From Streptomyces lavendofoliae (lineage in GTDB: Bacteria; Actinomycetota; Actinomycetes; Streptomycetales; Streptomycetaceae): a DNA stretch of 64,000 bases. How positions within the stretch are numbered: position 1 is the first letter of the stretch; each line of letters opens with the position of its first letter. The stretch is from assembly GCF_014649735.1 (NCBI RefSeq), contig NZ_BMTP01000010.1, positions 217,055-281,054 on the forward strand, given 5' to 3'. The position numbers were made by a program, and so were the translations under genes. Under the pieces are notes generated by a model. That model ran no database searches, had not been told where the DNA came from, and worked only from the letters and a program-made list of their open reading frames with translations. Below are positions 1-7,278 of the stretch, piece after piece.

Positions 1-1167
1 GATGACGGCCCGCGCGGTCAGCGAGCGGGCCAACTCCCGGGGCCAGTGGACCTGTACGCCGGTGGCGGCGAGCGCCCGGGCCGCCTCGCCCAGCAGCTCG
101 GCGACCTCCTCGTCGGCCAGGTCGAGGGCGTCCGGTACGGAGGCGGACAGCAGCGGCGCGAGGGGCGGCCACGCGCGCGCGGCGCGACGCAGCGCGAGAA
201 GAGCGTCCAGGCGCGCCCCGGGCCCGAAAACGTCGCCCGCCGAACCCGACCACACCGAAGCGGCGTCGGCCACCAGGGTGGGGTCGCCGACGCTGTGCAT
301 CTGGAGGACGGCGCGGAAGGTCGGGCCCCGGGACGTGTCCATGCCCCGTGCCTCCACGCGCAACGACAGTCGTACGCCCGCGTCGTGACCCGCCGCCACG
401 TCCGCCGCCCAGGCGCGCTGCTCCGGCACGTGCTGCGGCGCGAGTGCGGCGTACGCCGGGCCTCCCGCCGCCAGCGGCGCCGCGGGTGTGCGGGGCAGCG
501 CGTCGGCCACCGCGTCCAGGAAGGAGCGCAACAGCCGCTCCGGGTCGGCCAGGAGGACCATCCCGTCCTCCGCGGTACCGACCGGTACCGCGTGGGCGGT
601 CGGTGGCATCGAGGCGGCGAGCGTGCGCACCCGGTCCAGGTCCTCGGCGGTCAGGGGCCCGGCCCGCCATGCGTCGTGGTCGCCACCGCTGAGGCCGGGC
701 AGCAACAGTCCCCGCGCCGCCAGTCGGAGGGCGAGGAGGGCGGCGGCGCCCCAGAACGCGGTGGCGGGGGAGGCCTCGTGGGCACGTCCCGCCCGGGTGA
801 GCAGGGGCAGCGCCTCAGCGACCGGCAACACCGGCGCGCGCACGGTGATGGGACGCGCGTCGGCGGTGACCACGGACAACTCCACCACCGAGCCGCCCCC
901 GAAGCCCCCGAAGTCCCGGGTGCCCTGGGAGTCCTGAGAGCCCTGGGAGTCCTCGGGCGTGCCGGGGACGGCGGAGCCGGCCGGGCCGCCCGGCCGGGGG
1001 GAGCGGTGATCCCGGCCGTCTGCCGGCGGCGGTTCCGTACCGTCGGGCAGCAGGAACGCGACGCGCCCGGAGCGGGGCGGATCGGCGGGCAGGAAGAGGG
1101 GGGAGCAGCGGGCGAGTCGGGGCACGTCGGGAGCCGGGGCGGGCGTTGCTTCGGGAAGCTGGTGCAC
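1..1167 (-). CDS. SNF2-family DEAD/DEAH helicase, N-terminal part (cut by window edge)
   Basis: This is the first 389 codons of a large helicase; the gene runs leftward out of the window and no stop is present. The visible part has the layout of the N-terminal, non-motor region of long actinobacterial SNF2 proteins: a start near 'FLPADPPRSGR', an 'AFWGAAALLALRLAARG' block, a 'HDAWRAGPL' block, 'SFLDAVADALPRTP' and a C-terminal 'VHWPRELARSL' stretch. The Walker motifs and the SNF2_N/helicase C domains would lie beyond the edge. The frame stays open upstream of the chosen GTG; I chose it because a GAGGA lies 13 nt upstream and the protein then begins with a 'HQLPEA' peptide. A GTG 63 nt further upstream is possible. 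The call comes from remembered family likeness, not from a visible catalytic motif. Confidence 0.72.
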   Translation of the reverse strand, partial: MHQLPEATPAPAPDVPRLARCSPLFLPADPPRSGRVAFLLPDGTEPPPADGRDHRSPRPGGPAGSAVPGTPEDSQGSQDSQGTRDFGGFGGGSVVELSVVTADARPITVRAPVLPVAEALPLLTRAGRAHEASPATAFWGAAALLALRLAARGLLLPGLSGGDHDAWRAGPLTAEDLDRVRTLAASMPPTAHAVPVGTAEDGMVLLADPERLLRSFLDAVADALPRTPAAPLAAGGPAYAALAPQHVPEQRAWAADVAAGHDAGVRLSLRVEARGMDTSRGPTFRAVLQMHSVGDPTLVADAASVWSGSAGDVFGPGARLDALLALRRAARAWPPLAPLLSASVPDALDLADEEVAELLGEAARALAATGVQVHWPRELARSLTARAVI

Positions 1168-1287
1168 AGCGCTGATGTATTCCTCAAATTTGACTAGCGG
1201 GGAGTCGAAGCGCCGAGGGTACTCGATGCCCACGGTCCGGCGAGAGCCGTTTCCCGGTGACATAGGCCACTTCGCCTTCAGGGTGCA

Positions 1288-1343
1288 GGCAGCACCACCC
1301 CAGTACCCTGGGAAGCCCCACCCCACATCCGGGTGGTGGTGCC
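1288..1343. promoter_or_regulatory. Imperfect hairpin in the desaturase leader
   Basis: Arms at 1288-1300 and 1331-1343 are complementary over 13 bp with a single mismatch, separated by 30 nt. The element lies in the divergent region between the helicase start and the desaturase start (1426). It could be a 5'-UTR structure or operator. Nothing more specific can be said. Confidence 0.3.
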
Positions 1344-1425
1344 ATGGCTCTGGGCCTCTGCTCATCCGTACGTTCATCAGGTCGGCGCGGGTCCGCGCAC
1401 GAGACCTCATCAGACCGGAGCAGCC

Positions 1426-2538
1426 ATGCCACAGGCCACACCTGCCCTCACGATCCCCCGCCCGGGAGCTCCGGGAAGCGCCGCCGGCGCGGCCGTCCGC
1501 GGCGATGCGGCAGCCGGCGGGCGCGGTTCCCGCAGCGAGTTCGCGCCCCTTCTCCGGACGATCAAGGAGCAGGGGCTGCTGGAGCGGCGCACCGGCTGGT
1601 ACGCGACCGGCATCGTCCTGAACCTGCTCGCCCTGACGGCGGTCGGCGCCGGCCTGGTGCTGTTCGGGCACTCGTGGTGGTCGCTGTCGCTCGCGCTGCC
1701 CCTGGCGGTGCTCTCCGCCAGGGCCGCCTTCTTCGGCCACGACGCCGGGCACTCGCAGATAAGCGCGGACCGGGGCAGAAACCGCCTCGTCCAGCTGCTG
1801 CACGCGAATCTGCTGCTCGGCATGAGCCAGGAGTGGTGGAACGACAAGCACAACCGGCACCACGCGAACCCGAATCACGAGGACAAGGACCCGGACGTCG
1901 CTCCGGACGTCCTCGTCTTCAGCCGGCACCAAGCGGTGGGGCGCACCGGTCTGCGCGGCTGGGTGGCCCGTCACCAGGCGTGGTTGTTCTTCCCGCTGAC
2001 CACGCTGGAAGGGCTCGCCCTCAAGGTCTACGGCTTCCAGGCGCTGTTCTCCAAGGACGGGCCGCGCCAGACACCGCGTGAGCGCCGGATCGAGGGCGGA
2101 CTGCTGTTGGCCCACGTCGCCGGGTACGCCGCCCTTCTGCTGAGCACCATGCCGGTGGGCCGGGCCGTGGTCTTCGCGCTCGTCCACCAGATGCTTCTCG
2201 GTCTCCACCTGGGCATGGCCTTCGCGCCCAACCACAAGGGCATGGAGGTGCCGGACCCGGGCGGCGAGCCCTGGGGCCACCTGCGCCGGCAGGTTCTCAC
2301 CTCCCGCAACATCCGCGGCGCGACGCTCACCGACTGGCTGCTGGGCGGCCTGAACTACCAGGTCGAGCACCACCTCTTCCCCAGCATGCCCCGCCCCCAC
2401 CTGCGGCTGGCTCAGCCCGCCGTGCGTGCCCACTGCCGCACCCTGGGCATCCCGTACACGGAGACCGGGGTGGTCGACTCGTACCGCCAGGCGCTGGGGC
2501 ACCTCCATGATGTCGGCCGGCCGCTCCGTACGGCCTGA
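1426..2538 (+). CDS. Membrane fatty acid desaturase (acyl-CoA/acyl-lipid type)
   Basis: A 370-residue integral membrane di-iron desaturase that would insert a double bond into fatty acyl chains. All three histidine boxes are visible: HDAGH at residues 105-109, HNRHH at 142-146, and QVEHH at 312-316. Two hydrophobic blocks precede the first box (about 65-105) and another sits between boxes two and three (about 225-265), as usual in this family. The ATG at 1426 has a GGAG six bases upstream; an in-frame upstream start at 1333 would add a basic tail not typical of the family. It is monocistronic or transcribed with the small membrane protein that follows 84 nt later. Substrate chain length and position of desaturation cannot be read from the sequence. 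Confidence 0.9.
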   Translation: MPQATPALTIPRPGAPGSAAGAAVRGDAAAGGRGSRSEFAPLLRTIKEQGLLERRTGWYATGIVLNLLALTAVGAGLVLFGHSWWSLSLALPLAVLSARAAFFGHDAGHSQISADRGRNRLVQLLHANLLLGMSQEWWNDKHNRHHANPNHEDKDPDVAPDVLVFSRHQAVGRTGLRGWVARHQAWLFFPLTTLEGLALKVYGFQALFSKDGPRQTPRERRIEGGLLLAHVAGYAALLLSTMPVGRAVVFALVHQMLLGLHLGMAFAPNHKGMEVPDPGGEPWGHLRRQVLTSRNIRGATLTDWLLGGLNYQVEHHLFPSMPRPHLRLAQPAVRAHCRTLGIPYTETGVVDSYRQALGHLHDVGRPLRTA

Positions 2539-2622
2539 GCGGCGACCGCGGAACCGGCGGACCCCGCTGTGCGTTCACCGACCAGTGAGCGGCCGTCGCC
2601 GGCCGCGGAGGAGGCGTCGAAC

Positions 2623-2805
2623 ATGTCGACACGAACGAAGATCGTCATCGCGGGAGTGGCCGTGGGCCTCCTCCTGTGGCCCCTCATCGGGTTCTGGATG
2701 TCCCTGCTGGTGCTGATCGGCGTTCCCGCCGTCGCCTACCTGGCTCTGGACCCCGGCCAGCGACGACGTCTGCGGCGCGTCAGCCGCAAGGAGCTCGGCC
2801 GCTGA
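2623..2805 (+). CDS. Small two-segment membrane protein, hypothetical
   Basis: A 60-residue protein with two adjacent hydrophobic segments (about residues 6-25 and 25-42) and a strongly basic C-terminus (RRRLRRVSRKELGR). The start is well supported by GGAGGAGG ten bases upstream. It follows the desaturase on the same strand and may be co-transcribed. The shape resembles small inner-membrane proteins with a cytoplasmic cationic tail. No function is assigned. Confidence 0.7.
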   Translation: MSTRTKIVIAGVAVGLLLWPLIGFWMSLLVLIGVPAVAYLALDPGQRRRLRRVSRKELGR

Positions 2806-2956
2806 CGAGCACCGCCGGGCGCGGAGCACCGGCACGAGACCCGGACGAGCGCCGGCCGGGCAGCCGGAGTCCGGCGTCCCGGGCGGTCCACGGCGGGTGA
2901 TCATGGTGTGGGTGTGACACGCACCGGTACCGACGGCGCGATGGAGGGGGCTCTCG

Positions 2957-3499
2957 ATGGGCGGAACGGTCACAGCGGTCAGCAGCAACGGCTCGTACAC
3001 GTTCTCCAAGCCGAACCGGCCGGAGATCACCCTGCTGGCAGGGCTCGGAGTGGAGGGCGACGTGCACGCGGGCGTCACCGTCAAGCACCGCTCCCGGATG
3101 GCGCAGGACCCGACGCGCCCCAACCTCCGGCAGGTGCACCTCATCCATGAGGAGCTGTTCGAGGAGGTGGCCGGGAAGGGCTTCACCGTCAGGCCGGGCG
3201 ACCTCGGCGAGAACATCACCACGCGGGGCCTCGACCTGCTGGGCCTGCCCGTCGGCACGCTGCTGTGCATAGGCACCGAGGCGGTCGTCGAAGTCACCGG
3301 CCTCCGCAATCCCTGCCTCCAGATCGACGCCTTCCAGGAAGGACTGCTCAAGCAGGTCGTCGGACGGGACGGCACGGGCTCCGTCGTCCGCAAGGCGGGC
3401 ATCATGGCCGTCGTGACGACCGGTGGAGCCGTCCGGCCGGGCGACACGGTCACGGTCCGGCTCCCGGAACCGCCACACCGCCCCCTCGAAAGGGTCTGA
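2957..3499 (+). CDS. MOSC domain protein
   Basis: A 180-residue single-domain MOSC protein. The family carries sulfur or handles molybdenum cofactor-bound sulfur and includes the C-terminal domain of Moco sulfurase, YiiM and YuaD; free-standing members are often detoxifying N-hydroxyl reductase partners. Family features visible are 'GVEGDVHAG' near residue 35, 'RQVHLIH' near 58, 'RPGDLGENITT' near 78 and the conserved cysteine C120 in 'LRNPCLQI'. The ATG at 2957 follows GGAGGGGG. The nearest neighbours give no pathway. The next gene starts 50 nt downstream but has its own promoter-like sequence across this stop codon. Confidence 0.85.
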   Translation: MGGTVTAVSSNGSYTFSKPNRPEITLLAGLGVEGDVHAGVTVKHRSRMAQDPTRPNLRQVHLIHEELFEEVAGKGFTVRPGDLGENITTRGLDLLGLPVGTLLCIGTEAVVEVTGLRNPCLQIDAFQEGLLKQVVGRDGTGSVVRKAGIMAVVTTGGAVRPGDTVTVRLPEPPHRPLERV

Positions 3500-3518
3500 G
3501 CAGCGCCTACCGGGGTAC
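3494..3518 (+). promoter_or_regulatory. SigB-type stress promoter (GTCT-N15-GGGTAC)
   Basis: GTCT at 3494-3497 and GGGTAC at 3513-3518 are 15 nt apart, a full match to the GNNT-N14/16-GGGTAC consensus known for Streptomyces SigB. It reads toward the small acidic protein at 3550 with a leader of about 25 nt. The -35 overlaps the last codons of the MOSC gene. Confidence 0.55.
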
Positions 3519-3549
3519 CCGCCCGGCCGGACCACCGGAGGGAGACACC

Positions 3550-3744
3550 ATGGACGACGACAAGCGGCTCGAAAGCGCGGGCGAGGACGGACCAGGCGTA
3601 CCCAGGGACATGCCCGACGAGCAGGCGGGCGACGCCGCCGACCACTGGGACCCCGATCTGTCCCGCGCGGCGGACGGCGAGGACGAGGAGACCCCGGCGG
3701 AGGACACACCCGTGGACGGCGCCCCCGAGGAACCCACCGGCTGA
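3550..3744 (+). CDS. Small acidic protein, hypothetical
   Basis: A 64-residue, highly acidic, probably disordered protein (12 Asp and 10 Glu by eye, no hydrophobic stretch). GGAGGG lies 8-10 nt upstream of the ATG. A SigB-type promoter precedes it, so a role in osmotic or stationary-phase stress is plausible; that is inference. No domain is recognised. Confidence 0.65.
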   Translation: MDDDKRLESAGEDGPGVPRDMPDEQAGDAADHWDPDLSRAADGEDEETPAEDTPVDGAPEEPTG

Positions 3745-3789
3745 GCGCACCGACGCCCGGACTGCCGGAAGACCCGCCGTCCGGCCGGC

Positions 3790-4662
3790 TCAGGCCGGGC
3801 GCACGGCCATCGCGTCGAGGGCGGCGAGCAGGGACGGCAGGTTCGGTCCGCGACCGATCGGCAGGACCTCGCGGGGCATCTCGTCCAGCAGCACGAAGGC
3901 GATGTCGTCCGTTCGGGCGACGACCGACCAGCCCGGTCCGTCCGCCCGCAGTGTGCGCGCCCCGCCGGGAGCGAAACCCGACCTGACACGCCCGGGCGGT
4001 GGCGGCTCTTCCAGGTAGCGGTGCAACGCCGCCAGCACCCGCCGCAGCGGACCGTGCGAGTCGTCCGCCGGCCCGGTGTCCCCGGCCGCCCCCGGCTCGT
4101 GCCCGCCGGGCGCGGCCGGGGACACCGACGCGTCGTCAACGGCATCGGCCGGCACGAAGGCGTCCGCGCCGAGCTGCTCACGCCAGGCGGCCCACTGGAG
4201 GGCCACCTCGTCCGCGCCCATCCGGCGCTGCGCCGGCCCCCACTGGCCGGGATCGGGCGGCGTCAGTGGCGGGGACTCACCCTGCCCGGTCTCCGGGTCG
4301 TGCGGTGCGGGCACGTGCGGCGCGGCCACCGCCAGGGCGACGGGCCAGCCCGGCAGGGCGGCGACCACACTGCGCTCGTCGGGCGACAGGTCGTACTCCA
4401 TGCCGCAGTCCCACGAGGCGATCGCCACGGCGACCAGCGACACGTCGTCGACGACGACCGTCCAGCGGGCCCCCTCGCCGTCCTGGCCGAACACCAGCCC
4501 GTACCCCTCGGCGTACGGCTCCAGCCCCAGAGCCGCACACGCCTCCGGGTAGTCGTCGCCGAGCAGGCTGGGGAACTGCGCGGGCGTCAGCAGTACGGCG
4601 GTCAGCACGTACAGCGCGTCGTCGTCCCCGACACCCGCGTCCACGGGTTCCGTCCCGTTCAT
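3790..4662 (-). CDS. Conserved hypothetical protein, 290 aa
   Basis: A leftward gene for an acidic soluble protein with no signal peptide. Residues 15-110 form one compact-looking region ('LYVLTAVLLTPAQFPSLLGDDYPEAC', split here only for naming the start of the block, and 'WTVVVDDVSLVAVAIASWD'). Residues 140-215 are low-complexity Pro/Ala/Gly linker. A second folded block follows at about 220-290. I do not recognise the family. Its upstream region holds the composite tandem repeat at 4821-4935. The gene runs convergent to the small acidic protein gene with 45 nt between stops. Confidence 0.7.
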   Translation of the reverse strand: MNGTEPVDAGVGDDDALYVLTAVLLTPAQFPSLLGDDYPEACAALGLEPYAEGYGLVFGQDGEGARWTVVVDDVSLVAVAIASWDCGMEYDLSPDERSVVAALPGWPVALAVAAPHVPAPHDPETGQGESPPLTPPDPGQWGPAQRRMGADEVALQWAAWREQLGADAFVPADAVDDASVSPAAPGGHEPGAAGDTGPADDSHGPLRRVLAALHRYLEEPPPPGRVRSGFAPGGARTLRADGPGWSVVARTDDIAFVLLDEMPREVLPIGRGPNLPSLLAALDAMAVRPA

Positions 4663-4820
4663 GGCCGCCTCCCTCCCAACGTTCGTCGGCGCACCTTAAC
4701 CAGCGAGTAACCCGCACGTCGAGAGTCCGGCCGCCCGGACACCTCACCACTCCGGCACGCGGACACACGCGGACGAGCCGCACCCCCCGGCCACACGACG
4801 GCCGGCACCGGACCCGGCGC

Positions 4821-4935
4821 CGACTCACGCCGGACCTCACGCGGACCTGCCGACTCACGCCGACTCACGCCGGACCTCACGCGGACCTGCCGACTCACGC
4901 CGGACCTCACGCCGACTCACGCGGACCTCACGCCG
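4821..4935. repeat. Composite tandem repeat built from CGACTCACG and CGGACCTCACG modules
   Basis: A 30-bp unit is perfectly repeated at 4821-4850 and 4861-4890, with an extra 10-bp CGACTCACGC module between and partial modules continuing to 4935. The array lies in a 341-nt gene-free stretch (4663-5003) upstream of the 290-aa gene. The modular order differs between copies, which suggests slippage or unequal crossover. The rest of the stretch (4663-4820) shows no recognisable element. Confidence 0.85.
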
Positions 4936-5003
4936 TATCGCGCCCTCGCCCCGCCCGCCCTCGGCCCCGGACAGCCGCCGGACGGTCCCCGCCGAGCGCG
5001 GAC

Positions 5004-5375
5004 TCAGGCGGCCGGCAGACCCATGAGGCTGCGGGCCACGGTCCGCGGGGCCTCGTCGCGCTCGCGGGCGAGTGCGATCACCGCCCGGCACGCCAGTTCG
5101 CTCACCCCGAAGGACAGGGCCTCCGGCGACACCCATCCCGCCGCCTCGTCGATCGCGTCCTGATCGTCGTCGGCGCACGCGGCCACATAGGTCGCGGCGG
5201 CCTCGAATATGTTGTGCTGACGGGGACCGGAGCGCCCCGGACGCCCTCCGCCCCCCTGCTCGGAGCCGGGAACCGGGGAGGGGCCGGCGAACGCTCCGAA
5301 GGACGACCTGCAGAAGTTGAAGAACGTGCGGAGTCCGTTGAACACCGGGTCCACCTTCCCGCTGCGCGGCGGCAC
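5004..5375 (-). CDS. Hypothetical protein, 123 aa
   Basis: Leftward frame whose C-terminal 70 residues look like a helical acidic domain ('HNIFEAAATYVAACADDDQD' onwards). Residues 32-52 are Gly/Pro/Arg linker. A GTG start is used at 5375 with AGGA 12-13 nt upstream; this start is uncertain. No family is recognised. Codon bias fits coding on this strand, and the opposite-strand frames are low-complexity. Confidence 0.5.
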   Translation of the reverse strand: MPPRSGKVDPVFNGLRTFFNFCRSSFGAFAGPSPVPGSEQGGGGRPGRSGPRQHNIFEAAATYVAACADDDQDAIDEAAGWVSPEALSFGVSELACRAVIALARERDEAPRTVARSLMGLPAA

Positions 5376-5570
5376 TCGCCACCGGTCCTGCGACGCTGGA
5401 CCTCCAACGTAAAGTCCGGCCGGCGCCCGCAGAAGAGGACGGCCGATGACCGGCCCTCCCTTTTCGCTCCTCCCCGCTCCCGCCGTCCCCTTTCCCCGTG
5501 CTCCCGCCGTCTTCGTCCCCGCCCCGCGGCCGACCGCGCTCCGCGCCGGCCGGACGGCGGCGGGCGCCCG

Positions 5571-6170
5571 TCAACCCCCGCGTACGGCGAGGGCGAGGAA
5601 CCGGTCGTCCTCGTCCACGTACGAGATCATGTGCCAGCCCGCCGAGGCCAGCAGCGGCCGCAGGTTCGGCTCGGCCCGCAGGTCGTCCGGGGCGAGCCGC
5701 CGTCCGTGCCGGGCGGCCAGCGCCGCGCGGCCGACCGGGTGGAACAGCGCCAGCCGGCCACCGGGCCGCACGACCCGCGCCAACTCCCGCAGGTCGTCGG
5801 CCGGCCGGGCCAGATGCGAGACGAGCCCCGAGCCGAAGACGGCGTCCAGTGCCCCGTCGCGGAACGGCAACCTCGCCACGTCGCCGAGCAGCAGCGTCCC
5901 GCTGTCCGCCCGCCCAGCCCGTGCCGCGACGGCGAGCATGGCCGGTGTCAGGTCCAGTCCGATCACGGTGCCCCCGGGCCCCACGGCCTCGCGCAGGTGC
6001 GGCAGCGCGCGGCCCGTACCGCACCCCGCGTCGAGCACGGCGTCACCGGGACCCAGTCCCGCGTCGGCGACGGCGGCGGCGAACCTCGGTCCGTCGTCGG
6101 GGAACCGCGAGTCCCAGGCCGCCGCGCGGGCGGCGAAGAACTCCTGGACGTGCGTGTGGTCATCGGCCAT
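5571..6170 (-). CDS. Class I SAM-dependent methyltransferase
   Basis: A 199-residue methyltransferase of the UbiE/Methyltransf_11 type. The SAM-binding motif I is 'LDAGCGTGR' at about residue 46, followed by 'VIGLDLTPAML' (acidic loop residue), 'GDVARLPFRDGALDAVFG' (motif II) and 'LARVVRPGGRLALF' (post-motif). The substrate is unknown. An in-frame start 19 codons upstream (6227) would add a Cys-rich peptide; I prefer the ATG at 6170, which begins 'MADDHTHVQEFFAARA' as relatives do and has GGGGGA about 12 nt upstream. It stands alone, divergent from the MHYT gene. Confidence 0.85.
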   Translation of the reverse strand: MADDHTHVQEFFAARAAAWDSRFPDDGPRFAAAVADAGLGPGDAVLDAGCGTGRALPHLREAVGPGGTVIGLDLTPAMLAVAARAGRADSGTLLLGDVARLPFRDGALDAVFGSGLVSHLARPADDLRELARVVRPGGRLALFHPVGRAALAARHGRRLAPDDLRAEPNLRPLLASAGWHMISYVDEDDRFLALAVRGG

Positions 6171-6316
6171 GGAGACATGATCCCCCACACCGTCACGGCA
6201 GTACGGGCACTCGTTCGAGCGTGCCACGATCGTTCAAGCGCCCATCTCTGTCATATTCCGTCGGCTTCCGAAACGCGCCCCTCGGGCGCGCCCCACAGGT
6301 CTAGCGTCCCTGGGCC

Positions 6317-7120
6317 ATGGGACACCTGGACCACGCCACCTTCGGCTGGCTGACCCCCGCGCTGTCGTACGCGATGGCCTGCGTCGGAGCCGCCCTCGGC
6401 CTGCGCTGCACCGTACGGGCGCTCGAAGCGACCGGGGCGTCGCGCCGCAACTGGCTGCTCACCGCCGCGTCCGCCATCGGCACCGGGATCTGGACGATGC
6501 ACTTCGTCGCGATGCTCGGCTTCGGCGTCACCGGCACCGACATCCGCTACGACGTACCGCTGACCGTGTTCAGCCTGGTCGTCGCCATGCTCGTGGTCGG
6601 CGGCGGGGTGTTCGCCGTCGGATACGCCCACGACCGCGTACGCGGCCTCCTGCTCGGCGGGCTCACCACCGGCCTCGGCGTCGCCGGCATGCACTACCTG
6701 GGCATGGCCGCCCTGCGCCTGAACGGATCGGTGCGCTACGACCCGCTGCTGGTCGCGCTGTCCGTGGCCATCGCGGTCCTGGCCGCCACCGCCGCCTTGT
6801 GGGCGGCCCTCCACATCACCTCGCCCCTCGCGGTGACCGCCGCTTCCCCGCTCATGGGGGCCGCCGTCAGCAGCATGCACTACACCGGCATGTTCGCCGT
6901 CAGCGTCGACGTCGTCCCGGCCACGGGCGAGCCGCCCGGCGCCACGGCGATGCAGTTCGTCTTCCCGCTCGCCGTCGGCCTCGGCTCCTACCTCTTCGTC
7001 ACCTCCGCGTTCGTCTCCCTCTCCCCGACCGCCCAGGAGCGGGCCGCGTACGCCTCCGCCGGACGGCTCCCCGAACCGGCCACCACTCCCCGGACCCCAT
7101 CCCTCGGTGGACCCCTGTAG
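6317..7120 (+). CDS. MHYT-domain integral membrane sensor
   Basis: A 267-residue protein with seven predicted membrane segments. MHYT domains have been proposed to bind copper and to sense oxygen, CO or NO in the membrane. The three diagnostic Met-His motifs are at residues 61 (MHF), 125 (MHYLGM) and 187 (MHYTGM), each in a transmembrane context. Unlike many MHYT proteins it has no GGDEF/EAL or kinase output; residues 235-267 are a short Pro/Ala-rich tail. The conservon kinase begins 158 nt downstream on the same strand, so it may signal through that module, which is inference. Confidence 0.85.
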   Translation: MGHLDHATFGWLTPALSYAMACVGAALGLRCTVRALEATGASRRNWLLTAASAIGTGIWTMHFVAMLGFGVTGTDIRYDVPLTVFSLVVAMLVVGGGVFAVGYAHDRVRGLLLGGLTTGLGVAGMHYLGMAALRLNGSVRYDPLLVALSVAIAVLAATAALWAALHITSPLAVTAASPLMGAAVSSMHYTGMFAVSVDVVPATGEPPGATAMQFVFPLAVGLGSYLFVTSAFVSLSPTAQERAAYASAGRLPEPATTPRTPSLGGPL

Positions 7121-7126
7121 GCGAGT

Positions 7127-7195
7127 GGCACGCACCGGCACCGCCCCGTGGCACGCACCGGCACCGCCCCGTGGCACGCACCGGCACCGCCCCGT
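7127..7195. repeat. Three perfect 23-bp tandem repeats
   Basis: A 23-bp unit beginning GGCACGCACCGG and ending CGCCCCGT occurs three times without a mismatch (7127-7149, 7150-7172, 7173-7195). It occupies the intergenic space between the MHYT gene and the conservon kinase, immediately after the MHYT stop. Confidence 0.92.
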
Positions 7196-7278
7196 GGCCC
7201 GCCCGCGGCGACCCCCCACACCTCCGGCAGCCACCAGCCGGCCACCGGCCCCAGCCCCGCAGCACGAACGAGGAGGCC

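Noticed and set aside
46..1197. A 383-codon plus-strand frame at the left edge.
   Set aside because: Composition is that of a shadow. The minus frame reads as a family-like SNF2 helicase N-terminus with proper codon bias.
4821..4935. The modular tandem repeat as a CRISPR array.
   Set aside because: No unique spacers of constant length, units too short and variable, and no cas genes anywhere in the window.
7127..7195. The triple 23-bp repeat as a CRISPR remnant.
   Set aside because: Units are directly abutting with no spacers.
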